From: Serinus canaria
Lineage: Eukaryota; Chordata; Aves; Passeriformes; Fringillidae
Length of the DNA: 64,000 bases
Assembly (NCBI RefSeq): GCF_022539315.1
Contig: NC_066328.1
Location: 2,092,621 to 2,156,620 of the forward strand
Reading direction: 5' to 3'
Part shown: one piece after another, positions 43,080 to 57,108 of the stretch
Numbering within the stretch: the stretch's first letter is position 1
Layout of the letters: each line of letters starts with the position of its first letter
Notes under the pieces: model-generated
What the model was told of the DNA's origin: nothing
The model's input: only the letters and a program-made list of their open reading frames with translations
Database searches by the model: none
Program-made: the position numbers and the translations under genes

Positions 43080-46040
43080 CTGCACAGAGGAATGAAACAG
43101 GTGAGGAGGAAGAGGAGGAACCACAAAGGCAAATGACAGAAGCAGCTTCATTTTCTGCCATGCCCATGCAGAGGGAGACCTCATGGAGCCCTTACATGCT
43201 GGTGGGAAGGATGGCAGGGCTCAGACGGCACCAATAGCCCTGATCAGCCTCACAGTCAATCCAGGAGCCCATTTAAGCTCAGCCCTGGGCCTTCAGCCTC
43301 AGCTAAAGCTATGTTGTAGGAGTTAGATCTTGGTCTTGGACCTCATTGCTCTGCCCTTGCCTGGGGGCCACTGGGTTGTGTCTGAATCTGGTTGCCCTTG
43401 CTGGGCCTGATCCTGACCTCTTGACTGACTTCCCGCCTTGGCTTCATCCCTGCCTCATTGCCATGGACTCTCTGCTGAACTGGACTCTTGGCTGAACCTG
43501 GTGGCCACCTCTGGCCCTGTCCTGCTCACCTGGCTCAGGTATCACAGTGAAATCGACCCCCCCAGTAAAGGCTGGACAAGCAGGGGATGATGGTGTGAGA
43601 GATTCAGAGCAGACACCAGCTGAGGTTGGAGCCTTCCAGGCAGGAGGGAAACCAGGGAAAGCTCTCCTGACAAGGGCTGCAGAGAGAGCCCGAAGCTGGG
43701 GCAGCCACCAGCGCATGGGGTCAGGGGCAGCCATCCTTTTCCTGTTCCCAGCCTGGGGCTGGCACTGGCTGGTGGCATCTGGACATTGAGGACATTGATT
43801 GATGCACCTTGCCAGCTGCCTGTGGTACCGCTTGATCCAGGCCCCTGGGACAGGACAGAGGGACAGGTGGGACCTGGGCCAGCCCTGGGAATGTGGGTGA
43901 CAGGAAAATGCAGTGGTGCAGAATTGCCTCTGACTCTGAAGGGAGCAGGGCTGAGCTGGAGCCCTCCGGAGTGCCCTGCCCAAGCCCTCCTTGCAATGAT
44001 GCCATTCCAAAGCCCTAGGAGCTCCTAGGTGAGGGCAGCAGCTACTGAAACTGGAGCCAAACAGACTGAAGAGCACAATCATGAAATGGTGTTTTCTCCT
44101 GGGATCCAAACCCATGCAGGGAAAAAAGCCTGAGCAGGATCGTTTCTCTCCAGAGGCTCCCGGTGCCACTGCAGCGCTGCCCTGGATCTGCTCACTCCTT
44201 GGTGCCCCCCTCACCCCACTGCTGTCCCCAGCACTCCCCATGGTGACAGACCTGCCCAAGCACCACTCACCTTCCATCAGAGGCCTCCTGTGACATGGGT
44301 GGTCCCTGGGCCAGGAGCGCTGTGGTGGCAGCAGTGTCCCATGGGCCACCCCGTGTCCCCCTGGCCAGCTCACAGCCCCACCTGGGGCTCCTCAGCCCCT
44401 GTCCATGGCCCTGGGGGAGGAAGAGGAGAAGCATCAGGAGCAGTGTGGGAGGGAGCCTGCTCTGAGCTGGCTGTGGATGAGCCAGGGGTTCACTCATTGG
44501 CTTTTGGCCGGCACAGAGTCCCTTCCAGTGGCAGGGGCACAGCGGAGCCCTCCCAGACCTCCAGTGCCACACACGTGGTGCCTTCACCAGCAGCACTTAC
44601 AGCAGGACCTTCCTCGAGCACAGAGGTGCTCGAATTGCCCTGGCAGTGCCCCGTGCCCTCTGAGGGTCACCCGAGTGTCACCACTGCCACTGGGGCTGGG
44701 AGCTGCTTGCACACTCTCCTCTGCCTCGTGAAGGAAGCTGTGGGGCAGCAGGCAGAGTGGTGTGAAGGGCCTGCTTTGGTTTCAAACCCACCTTGGCCCC
44801 ATCCAGAGCCTCTGTCAGGGCTTGCTGAGCGGAGCCAGCACCACATCCTGTTCAGAGCTCGGAGGATGCTCTGAATCATCCCCAGAGAAGGAGCTGCTCC
44901 CTCCCCCTCAGCTGCTGCCAAACCACACTCGGGGGTTGGTGGTTATTTTTAAGAATTGTGTCTGAGTGCTCAGAGTCCTGTTGCTCTTCAAGCAGAGGCA
45001 GAGAGGGGAAATCTCCGTGCCTGAGAGTGCTCCCAGCTCCAGCTGTGCTGGGGGCACTGTGCTGTGGCCTCTCCACCAGCCCCAGAGTCATCTCCAGGCA
45101 CTGGCCACATCTAGGTGGGAACTCCTGAGCCCCAGGGGATGTCTGATCACAGGAGCAATGCACACACAGGGTCTCAAGGCCTGTGTCTGGCATCTTTCCT
45201 CCCCTCCACCTGGTACAGGGTGTTCTGGATCCATGTGAGCATGGATCCCTGCTGGTCAGAGGATCTGCAATGGGTCCCTGCCCACAGACAGCCTTGCCTT
45301 TGTCAAGCCCACCCCTGGGGGGACATGGGCACCGTGGGGGCTCTGATGCAGCCACACCAACAGGTAACACTCCTTTCCTTGGTCACACCTCTCCTAGGGA
45401 CAGAGCACAGATGCAGCTGCACCAGCCAAACCTGGCAGAGTTTCTGGTCCATGATGCAAGGCCAAGGTGCTTGGAACTTCTTCTGTTCCTCCTCCCTCCC
45501 AGGGGTCCATGCTGGGGTTTGTTTCTCTCACCAGAAGCACAAGACTGCAGGAGGGAGCTGGCAGTGTCCCCAGGGCTAGGTCCCTCACACACCTGGATCT
45601 CTCCCAGACAAGTGGCATGTCCCACAGAGTGGGGGAAGTGGCAGAAAGTGACAAAGCACCAGCCCAGCCCCACCTGCCCAGGTGGCTCCTGAGAAGCCCT
45701 TGCAGGGATTGGAGCAGGGTCTGAGCCCACTGCCCTTCCTTCAGGATGGAAGCCTGGCTGAGCCCCTGGTGCCAGTGGTGCCAGAGTTCCTGGAGCCCCG
45801 GGCAGTGGTGGTGATCCCACAGATCCCAAAGCCCTTTCCTCCACCCTGGGAGCAGCAGCAGCTCTTACTCATCACCCCCCAGGCAGTGGCCTGGTCAATG
45901 AAGACACCATCAATTAAAGGAGTTCAGTGAGCAATTCACAGCTAAACGTTCACCCTCTGATGTGCTCTCCTCTCCCACTGGCCTGGAAGGGTCCATTAAC
46001 CCTTTGCAGTCCCCGGGTCTGCCTCTGATCCTTGCTGCAC
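43080..46040. other. Upstream of NLRC3 NACHT exon, no confirmed gene
   Basis: Several open frames up to ~300 codons exist on both strands between 43444 and 45930, but none has a recognisable domain or consistent splice structure. The missing NLRC3 5' exon(s) probably lie between here and 50 kb. Confidence 0.4.
44271..44296 (-). CDS. Candidate NLRC3 5' coding exon
   Basis: On the minus strand a short frame ATG...MSQEASDGR runs into a consensus donor (GGAAG|GTGAGT). It could be the translation start of NLRC3, but its phase (2) does not fit the NACHT exon (phase 1 entry), so another exon would have to intervene. A stretch near 43850 (acceptor CCTGTCCCAG|) is a possible intermediate. Nothing here matches a known N-terminus. 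Confidence 0.2.
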
Positions 46041-46045
46041 AGCCA

Positions 46046-46150
46046 GGATGAAAGGGGCTTTTGCTGCAGGTATTCCTGCAGGGATGAAAGGAGCTTTTGC
46101 TGCAGGTGTTCCTGCAGGGATGAAAGGGGATTTTGCTGCAGGTGTTCCTG
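46046..46150. repeat. 36-bp direct repeat, three copies
   Basis: Units starting gatgaaag at 46047, 46083 and 46119 are exactly 36 bases apart and share gctgcaggt(a/g)ttcctg. The length is a multiple of three, so a + strand frame runs through it as MKGAFAAG(I/V)PAG repeats, but nothing else supports a gene. Confidence 0.93.
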
Positions 46151-49100
46151 AAGCCCTGCCTCTGAAACGGGGCCCTTTAATGGGGGAAACCTGCTCCAAC
46201 ACCAGAGAGGGTTTGATGCTGTCCTCTGCTGCTCCTTCACAAAGCAGCAGCTCTGCAGAGGCATCTCACCAGGACAATAAAGCAGCAGAAGGGATAATGC
46301 AGGGGGGGCTGAGAGATTTTCTGGTTCCAGTAGCTTCAGGTGCAGCTCTGGGAGCACAGAGGCTGCTGGAGTCTGTGTCCTGGGGCTGGAGGAGTCCCCA
46401 GCTCTCACAAGAGCTGTCTGAAGGGTAAGGGCTGGCCAAAGCCAAGCTCCACAGCCCCCACAGACACCCAGGTGTCCAGGATGGGAGCCAGCTCATTCCA
46501 GGGCTGCTGGCCACGAGCCCTGCCCGAGGTGTCCATCCTGCACATCCCGGGTGTGCAGCTTTGCCTGGCCAGGATCCAGCAGGGACAATGTCCCACTGGC
46601 AGCCAGAGGAGCAGGGATGCAGCTTTGTGTCTGCCCTGCTTTGCCAGGGTCCCCAGGGAAATGGGAATAAGGGGCTGCCCAGCCAAACTGTGAATGGCAC
46701 CTGCAAGCCCCAGGGAGGGAGACGGGGATTGTCTTGGCAATAATTTGGCATTAACACTTTGGTTAATGTCAAAGGTCCGGCCCAGGAGAAAATCCTTTCC
46801 TCTAAGGATGTTTAGACAACACTGATGTGTTCTTCCAGCAGCTCCAATCCCACTATTCCCATGAACCACTATCCCCACATCCCTCCTGAGTGTCCCTGCC
46901 CAAAGCCCAGCAGTGCTGGGAGCCACGGGGGATGTGCAGGTCCCCCCCACGGTCACAGCCAGTCCTGTCCCACACAGCTGCTCTGTCTGCCCCAGGATTC
47001 CTGACACCCAGCCCAGAAAACACAGGCCTGGATGTAGCTCCTGCTCATCTCTGCCTCTAATTATGCACAGCCTCTAATTAGGTGCAGTGTCACCCCTGGC
47101 AGAGCAGCGTCCAGGGGGTCTGGGATGGAGGGACACTCCTGAGGTGGCCACAGCAGGAAGCTGTCTGGTGTGGGAGGCATTTACTGCCTCCCACACCTTC
47201 CTGCTGCCCCAGACAGACCCACCACGCTGGGCTCAGGAGCTGTCCCAGCAGCACCAGGACTGAGCAGGGGACACCCAGCAGTTGGAATCTCTGCAGGGGC
47301 TCGTGGGCAGCAGCGTGGAGGGAGTGATTGGCACCTCGAGTGGGATTTCCCAGCTCCCAGCAGAGCCCTGGGGACCCGACCTGCTGCCAGGGCTGGGCTG
47401 AGGGTGCTGAGGTTACACAGGCACCAAAGGTCTGGGCAAGAGCTCCTGCATGGCTGCAGCACCCACAGGTGGAAAGCATGGCACATGGACTGATCTACAG
47501 CATGTAGATAAGGTTAACAGCTTTTTACTGAGCTAAAAGTTGTGTGGTCCCACAGCACCTGCAAGAAGTGGGAAGTGCCCACTCCAGCTCCCTCCGTGCC
47601 CCAAACACACCAAATCCTCAGCCTGGCCATCTCCTTGTCCATGTGCCACCATGGAAATGCAAACATTTCCCAGGCCAGCAGCTCCAGCTGTTCCCGGAGC
47701 TGAACAAATCCCGAAGCCAGGATGCAGGCTGCCACCTTTTGGTGGAATGGAAGAGACTTCACCTCGTTAATTTCTGCTAATTAAACGAGGCAATAAAATA
47801 CCTTCTGCATTATTACTCAATTAGGAGGCTTGCAGGCTGGCAAGTAACTCAGTTATCTAAGTTTACATGTGGCTTAAATTTTTTGGTCTGGGTTAAAGGC
47901 CAGCAAAATTGATTGCCAAATTAAATGTATTTTATATCAAATTTATTCTCTTCCAGGTTTGAGTTTTGGCTTTTTGTTTCCTTGAGCCCCAACCCCTATA
48001 ACAGGGCCCAGACACAGAAAGGGTTAAATACGAGGTGAGGGAACATGAAGGGCCCCTGGGCCGGATGCCAGCAGTGCCAATCCCAAATCTCACCAGGAAA
48101 AAAGGAAAAATCGATCTAGGGGTGATTCCAAACAGCTAAAAAAGGAGCTAATTTTGGAGAGGAGGTCCCTTGCAGGGCACTGCTGCACCTCACAGGCTGC
48201 AGAGTGAAGGCTGATGCATTTCCTCTGCTGGCCATGCCCTGAGGATGCTTTAGCAGAGCTGTGCAAACAGCTGATTGAACAGCAGATCCTCCCAGCAAAC
48301 ACCTCCTGCCCTTCCCACCCACGGGATCTGAGGGTATCAGCAGCAAAACTGGGCAGGAGCTGCTGCCAGCCCGTCCCTGTGGCACCCACAGCCCCAGCTG
48401 CAGGGATGCTGACAGATGTGGTACCACCCAGCCTTTCTGGGCTTGCAGAGCACCCCAAAGAGCAGCTGCAAGCTCTGCAGGAAGAATTTTTGTGCAACAT
48501 GAACATTCTGGGTGGGAGGGGTCCCCTGGCTCCCAGTGGTGCCTGTCTGGCTTTGGACAACTCTTCCATGTGGTGGCCAAGCCCTGAGTGAGGGTGACAC
48601 CCCAGAGGTGACAGCAGCCAGCCTGTCCCCAGCTCTCCCTCCTTTATGGGTAGACAGTGCCCAGAAGTGCCTAAGTAGCAGCAGGATCGAGTCTGATGCC
48701 CTGAGGCAGCCCAGGGTGCCCGGGCTCTGTTCCCACCTGGGTGCAGGGCTGAGCTCCAGCCCCCCAGACCTGCTCCTGGGACACCCCAGGGCCCTGCCCC
48801 ACTCTTTGGTGCAGTTTTGCACCGTGTCACAGGAGAGTGTGACACTGATCTCTTCCTTTTCTATGGGTGATATTCTATTGGTGGTATTTCAGTTTTGGAT
48901 GGTTTGGAAGTTCATTAGTCCAGCAGATGACATTAGGGGGAGAAAGCTGCTGCACAAGGCTCTGGGCAGGCAGGACAGCCTGGCTGAGGCTGCCTTCGTG
49001 CCCTGGCAGGCAGAGCAGGCAGGGGGACAGGATTTGTGACATGTGCCAGCTTCCCTGGGGGGTGCCACGCTCGTCTCCATCACTCTGGGCTCCACCCCCT

Positions 49101-49250
49101 CCTGCCAGCCTGATGCCGTGCCGTGCCGTGCCGTGCCAGGGACCTCTGCCCATCTCTTGTCTTGGCCCAGCCACTCCATTTCACGTGGCCATCACAGCAC
49201 GAGCTCTGCAGCAGCTTGTCCCCGCTCGGGAGAGCCAGGTGACAATTCCC
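46151..49250. other. Gene-free stretch between NLRC3 and NMRAL1
   Basis: No exon can be supported. An AT-rich block at about 47760-47960 contains several TAATT cores. A short (CCGTG)n run lies near 49113-49138. Confidence 0.45.
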
Positions 49251-49900
49251 CCTCTCCCCACACCCCTCCAAGCCCTTACCTCGGCCTCGGGCCCCTTCCC
49301 CAGGTCGCTGTGTCAGCAGGGCGGTGGCGAGGGCATCCTCGTGGCCCGGGAGGATGCCCTCGCAGCCCTACCGTGTCCCGCTCAGCTCCTTATCCCCAGG
49401 GCTTTCTCCTCCTGGGCGATGCTCCAGTTGAAGGCAGCAGCCACCCTCCCCCCTGGTGTCCCCTGATGGCACCTGGGCCGGGGCGATGCTCGGGTGGGTC
49501 CGGCTTCCCCCGCTGGCTTCTGTCTCTTTCCGTTCTCTCCGCGCCCCTTCCTGCCCTGGGTCTCGCAGATCTTCCTTCCTGTCACCGTGGGGCTGGTGGC
49601 TATGCAAATCGGGCTGAGCGATCCGCCAAAACCCGTCCGAGCTTCGCAGCCACAGCCGGGGCTGCCCCGCGGGGATGCTCCGTGCGCGGACACTTCCCCC
49701 GCCGCTGACTCCTTCTCCCAAAAGCCACAAACCCGCCCCAGCAACACCCAGACCGCTGCGAATTCACCTGGAGCAAAACCGTGAGCTCAGGCCGGCCTGG
49801 GAGAGCCGAGGGGTTCCGCTGCACACCCCCCGCCCTGCCCGGAGCGCCGGGAATGTCGCAGGGGAGAGGCTGGACTTGCAACAGCTCTGCCCTTCGAAAG
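49250..49900. promoter_or_regulatory. CpG-richer block with octamer ATGCAAAT, possible promoter
   Basis: The block is richer in CpG than its flanks and contains ATGCAAAT at 49602-49609, the OCT1/OCT2 octamer. Its complement ATTTGCAT is in the reading direction of NLRC3, a lymphoid-expressed gene, so this is a candidate NLRC3 promoter. No TATA box or start site is evident. Confidence 0.3.
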
Positions 49901-51180
49901 AATCCCAGGAGTAAATGAAAGCTGTGTTTTGAAACACGGGGATAAAAAGGTAGGAGTAGCCTCCCTTTCCACCAAAGCCGTTTCTCCTGCCCTTGCCGAA
50001 TGCTTCCTGGATGAGGATTTGTCTCCAAAGAGCTGGATCCCATCCCAGCAAGGAGCCAGAGCTGCCAGAGCAGCGGCACCGGCGGGATCTCCCCTCCCCA
50101 GCTCCACACACGCAGGTGGGCTCGGTCATTATCTTCCAGTTTTGTTCGACAAAACCCTCCATTTGTGAATCCTACAAAAATTTCACTGGCAGTCAGGGAA
50201 ACGGTGGCCAGTGGAGCCGGTGGGGGTCAGGGTGTGTGTTTGGGGAGGAGAGGTGGGGGCAAGCAGGAATTGGGGGCTCCAGCCGCCCCTCTGGGCCGCG
50301 TCTCCCCCAGCCTCGCTCTGTGCCCGCCCCAGTCTGTGCCGAGTAAGGGGTTAAAACCTTTTCTCTGGTCTGTTGGTAATTTCCCCGTCTGGAGGGGGGT
50401 TTCAAGAGGAGCTGGCACCTGGTAATTCCCAGCAGCCAATCTGTAGCTGAAATCCCTCGCATCCAAAATGACTGTGCAGAAACCCCGGTCAGGGCTGTAC
50501 CTCCTCCTGCTTTCACAACTCATCATTAATCTGAATGAACACATCGGAAATATTTCTTTGCCACTGTGTGTTACACATGCTTTACCCATTTTCTGGGTCA
50601 TTTACCAGATTCAACCCCAAATTTCTCAATGTATTTATTTATTAAACCCAACATACGGAGTTCCCTGCAGGGTGGGTTTGCCCACAGCCCCTCCGGAGCC
50701 GGCAGGAGAGCTGAGAAAAGGTCCAGGGTGACTCTGTTTGTTGACTCGAGCGGTTGCTTGGCAGGAGTGTGCTCGGGGACAGCTCCTCGGCTCACACCTG
50801 CACACAGTCACCTGCCTGGGGACAACGAACCTGGGGATAACGAACGGCCCCAGCTCCAGAGAGAGCAGCAGGGCCAGCCTGGGGAACAGCCCAGCTTCCA
50901 CACCAAGGAAACTTTACTAGTCTGGGATGCTCGGGGGGGTCCCCGGGGAGGAAGGGACACAATCCCCGGCCACCCCCAAGAGGTGACGGGGTGGCTTTTG
51001 GGTTTTATGCGGGTTTCCTGAGCAAGGAGCGGGCGGCTGGGCCAAGGGATGGGACGGGACTGGGAATGGGATTGGGGATGGGTGGGGGCGGAGCCTCATG
51101 CCGGCGGTGGGCGTGGCTGACACTGGCGGGCGGGGTCTGGTTGGGATGGACATCTGAGCCCCGCCCGGACGGGCGTGGCT

Positions 51181-51360
51181 GAACACAATCGGGTGAAGCC
51201 GAGCGCAATCAGGTGGAGCCGAACACAATCGGGTCACGCCGAACAGACGAACGCACGCAGCTCCAGCCCAGCCGTCTAGAGCCGAACCGAGCCGAACGCA
51301 GCCGGGCAGAGCCGATTGAACCCGAACCGAACCGGGCATAGCCGATTGGAGCCGAGGTGA
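51181..51360. repeat. 20-bp repeat and GCCGA-rich tract in NMRAL1 promoter
   Basis: Three 20-bp units begin gaacacaatcgggt or gagcgcaatcaggt at 51181, 51201 and 51221. A degenerate tract of gccga(a/t) motifs follows to about 51360, partly as agccgattg(a/g) copies near 51312 and 51341. The whole lies 160-340 bases upstream of the NMRAL1 start codon. Confidence 0.85.
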
Positions 51361-51517
51361 GGAGCCGTGTGAGGGAAGACGCGCCCGGTGCCCCCGGGAC
51401 CGGCGATGACCCCACAGCCGCCCCGCTCCATGACCTCCTCCCTCCCCCCCTACCGGGACCGGTGCGACCTCGCTGCTTCTCGCCCTGCCAGAGCCCCGGG
51501 ACCCCCCGCGCTGCTGC

Positions 51518-54336
<2,819 letters not shown>

Positions 54337-55300
54337 GCCTCCCCTCCCTCCTCTGCCTCCCTGGTTTCTGCACAGGTAGGGGGACCTGGCTGAGGAGGTG
54401 AGGTGCCCTGAGCCATGCTGCCTTCCCAGCAGTGCCTCAGGGAGAGGCTGATCCTGCCCCAGCTGGGGAGAGCTCAGCCCCCTTGCTGGTCCATGTCTGT
54501 GCTCCTGCAGTGTGGTTGGGACTATTTAGGCAGCTACAACAAGAGGAAGGGCTGGACAGCAGAGACAGAGGGGCAGCAGAAGCGCTGCCTTTGCTCTCTA
54601 TCCTCAGGGAGTGTTGCTTTAGTTGTTGTGGGTGTTTTAGGGTGGCAGGGGCTTGTTTTCCCAGGATCACCTCCTTTCCCGGGCAGCTCTGAGCATATGG
54701 CACCACGAGATAGGCTGAAGGTGTGTACCCCAAAGGCAGTGCCTTTGGGGCAGGTATCCGTGGCCAGGGCTGCTGCAGGCTCCTAAGGAAACAAAAGAGA
54801 GGGGTTTCTCCATGGATCTGGTTTGGGCCCTGCAGGTGAGCCACTGGAGAGATGGAGGCTTAGTGTCAGCCCAGCAAGCAGGGACTGCAGTGACTTCCTG
54901 TGAGCGTAACACAAAAGCTGAGCCTGGTTCCTCATCATACAGCTCTGGCCCTGGTCCTTGGGCTCCTGGGCTAATTTCAGTCACTGTCCCAAGGAGCTGA
55001 GATAAAACAATTTCTTCTAGACTGTCCCAAGGGTCAGTGGAAAAGCCCCTTCCCCTTCAAGAGCCTAAAGTACTGCTCAGATAGGGCAGCTTTGTGTTTG
55101 AAGTCAATCCCAGCCCCTAGCAATGCTTGAGTCATCCAATCCTGTCCCCTCCTTGTCCCAGAGACCTTCATTCCTGTTAAAAGGGGAGGGAAAGGGGGTG
55201 ACAGAGCAGGTGGAAGAGTAGACAAGGCAGCAAGGCACAGCACATGTTAAATATCTTTATGAAGTCCATCTTATTTACATGGGTACAGAATCACTTTACA
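54337..55300. other. NMRAL1: NMRAL1 3' UTR, poly(A) signal unclear
   Basis: No AATAAA or ATTAAA follows closely on the + strand. The nearest candidates are a weak GATAAA at 55001-55006 and AATAAA at 55574-55579, the latter inside the presumed DNAJA3 3' UTR. Confidence 0.4.
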
Positions 55301-55304
55301 GAAG

Positions 55305-57004
55305 TTTAATCAGGAGGCAACGCGTGCTTTATTTCAGCAAATTAAGGGCAAGACTACAGCATGTCCCTGTTTAACTGGTGTTGAACTGATTAGTATGTGG
55401 GCTGATGGTACCTGCACAGTATCACAAACACAGCAGGCTACAGTAACCATGGAATACTCACTGCAAGAGCTCAGCTCCATCTGGAAGGAGTGATCCACCT
55501 CACTTGCACTCTCACACAAGTAAAACAATGATGCTTTGACCAATTCTTTACACTACGGGTGTTGCACTAAAGTAATAAAAGATTTTTGTCCCCAACTGGC
55601 AAAGGGCTCAGTGATCGACTTGTACCAGTCCAGAAGCAACAGCAGTTGTGTGGTAACTTTAGTTATTTGGGGGATAAACTTGAGACAAAGTGCAGATTCC
55701 ATCACTGCTCTGTGCAGGCAATCAGCAGGATAGAGAAAGCCCAGGGCTGTGAGGGAGCCAGGCCAGCTGGGCTCAGACAACACCCAGCCACTTGGAGCTG
55801 TGCCGGGCAGCAGGGCTGTCGTGAAGACAAGGTTAGACCTTCCTGATCCACCAAGTCTCCTGGAGAGTTCACCAAGCACACCTGGCATTCCAAAGGGCAC
55901 CTGAGTGAGCAGCTGGTGGGCTTGGCCTCCATACAGCAAACTGCTGCTCTGTGCTGGACTATTTATTTCACATTTCCTCTAGTTTGGATTCTAAATAATA
56001 CTTCACCTTTAGCTTTTACCAAATAAGCTTCCAGCAGCAGTAGGGTTGTGGAGCAGCCTCCAGAGAGCCACACTTCTGCTAAGCTGGTGTTTTCCTTCAC
56101 TGCCATTTATTAGGACAGTGGGTGGGGTTTGTGTTGGTGCCTTGGTGGTCCATGGCCTCTCCAGCTGGGATTCTTGCTGTGCTGCTGACTGACATCCTGT
56201 GTTCTCCAGAGCCTGGCTGCCAGAAAGATTCACCCCCAACTGCACGGATGACCTGCTGCTGCTGGCTCCTAGTTCCCAGTAGAACGCTTTCCTGCAGTTG
56301 AAGTGAGAGGAAGGTTACAATTTCCTGGCTGTATCAGCACACAGCCCACTCTGGGAGCACCTCCCCTCCTGACCTGCTGTCACACTGTCAGCCCTACAGC
56401 ACAGCCAGGTTTGAAGCCTGCAAAGATGCAAAGCTGAGCCCCTGGAATCCCAGACTTTGTCTGCCATAGATAATTCCAAGTCTTGGTGCTTCCTCATAAG
56501 GTCAGCACCAACTGAAGCACCTGAGTTACACTGCAGTGATGCATGGTGGGGTTTGCTCTGCTCTGTGACAAAGGCTGGCTCCTCCCTGGTGCTGTAAGCC
56601 CGTGGCAGGGGTGAATGCAGCCCGAGTGTGCCAGCACCAGTGGCTCTGCAGCCCAGGATTTGTGTGGAAGAACCCGGTCCCAGTGGGACCAGCTCATGGG
56701 AACAAGCTCAGTGCTTGGAACTGGGCACAGCTCCAGCAGCAGAGCTGCAGGGGAGGCCAGCCACCTCCCCAAGGATGCACCCAGCATCTGTGCTGCTCTT
56801 TGCTGCAGCAACAATGCACTTTAATCCCTGGCTTGTTGCTCCAGGTCCCAGGGGACAGCTAGGGCTGTGCACACTCCCAGCTGGAAGGCCTGAGGCTAAG
56901 TGAGAAGCAAAGCTGTGCTATTGTGCTTCCGACTCCCAAGAAGTGCTCAGTGTGGGGGAAAGACAACAGTGAAACACAAGAGACCTCCTACCTCGGAGTG
57001 GGTG
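55305..57004 (-). other. DNAJA3: DNAJA3 3' UTR (inferred)
   Basis: No exon is visible below the DNAJA3 stop codon. A minus-strand AATAAA at 55328-55333 would end a UTR of ~1.7 kb; other AATAAA copies occur near 55963 and 56105. The extent is inferred from these signals only. Confidence 0.45.
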
Positions 57005-57108
57005 TCAGGAGGTAAACATTTTCTTAAGTTTGGAAAGGAATCCCTCCTTGTTCTCCTGAGCCTCAGGCCTATCCCCGCCTGCGTCAGCGCTAGCCGTGGC
57101 CCTGCCAC
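57005..57108 (-). CDS. DNAJA3: DNAJA3 terminal exon with stop
   Basis: It encodes a variable stretch (GRATASADAGGDRPEAQENK) and then EGFLSKLKKMFTS-TGA (stop 57005-57007), whose end is identical to human. The acceptor is TTTGTGTCCAG|. Confidence 0.95.

Noticed and set aside
42226..43095. 289-codon antisense open frame across the NACHT exon, with others on the + strand at 41017-41898
   Set aside because: These are shadows of GC-rich NLRC3 coding sequence, with no domain or splice logic of their own.
43444..44373. 309-codon minus-strand open frame upstream of NLRC3
   Set aside because: Low-complexity composition, no recognisable domain, and it crosses plausible splice signals. At most a small part might be a 5' exon.
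45745..45930. Possible proline-rich exon (VVIPQIPKPFPPPWEQQQ)
   Set aside because: No partner exons, no consistent donor and no family match.
47342..47351. Perfect kB site GGGATTTCCC upstream of NLRC3
   Set aside because: A single 10-bp match is expected by chance in 64 kb, and there is no promoter context.
48090..48845. 251-codon minus-strand open frame
   Set aside because: No homology that I recognise, Cys/Ser/Gly-rich in the manner of random GC-rich DNA, and no supporting splice or start context.
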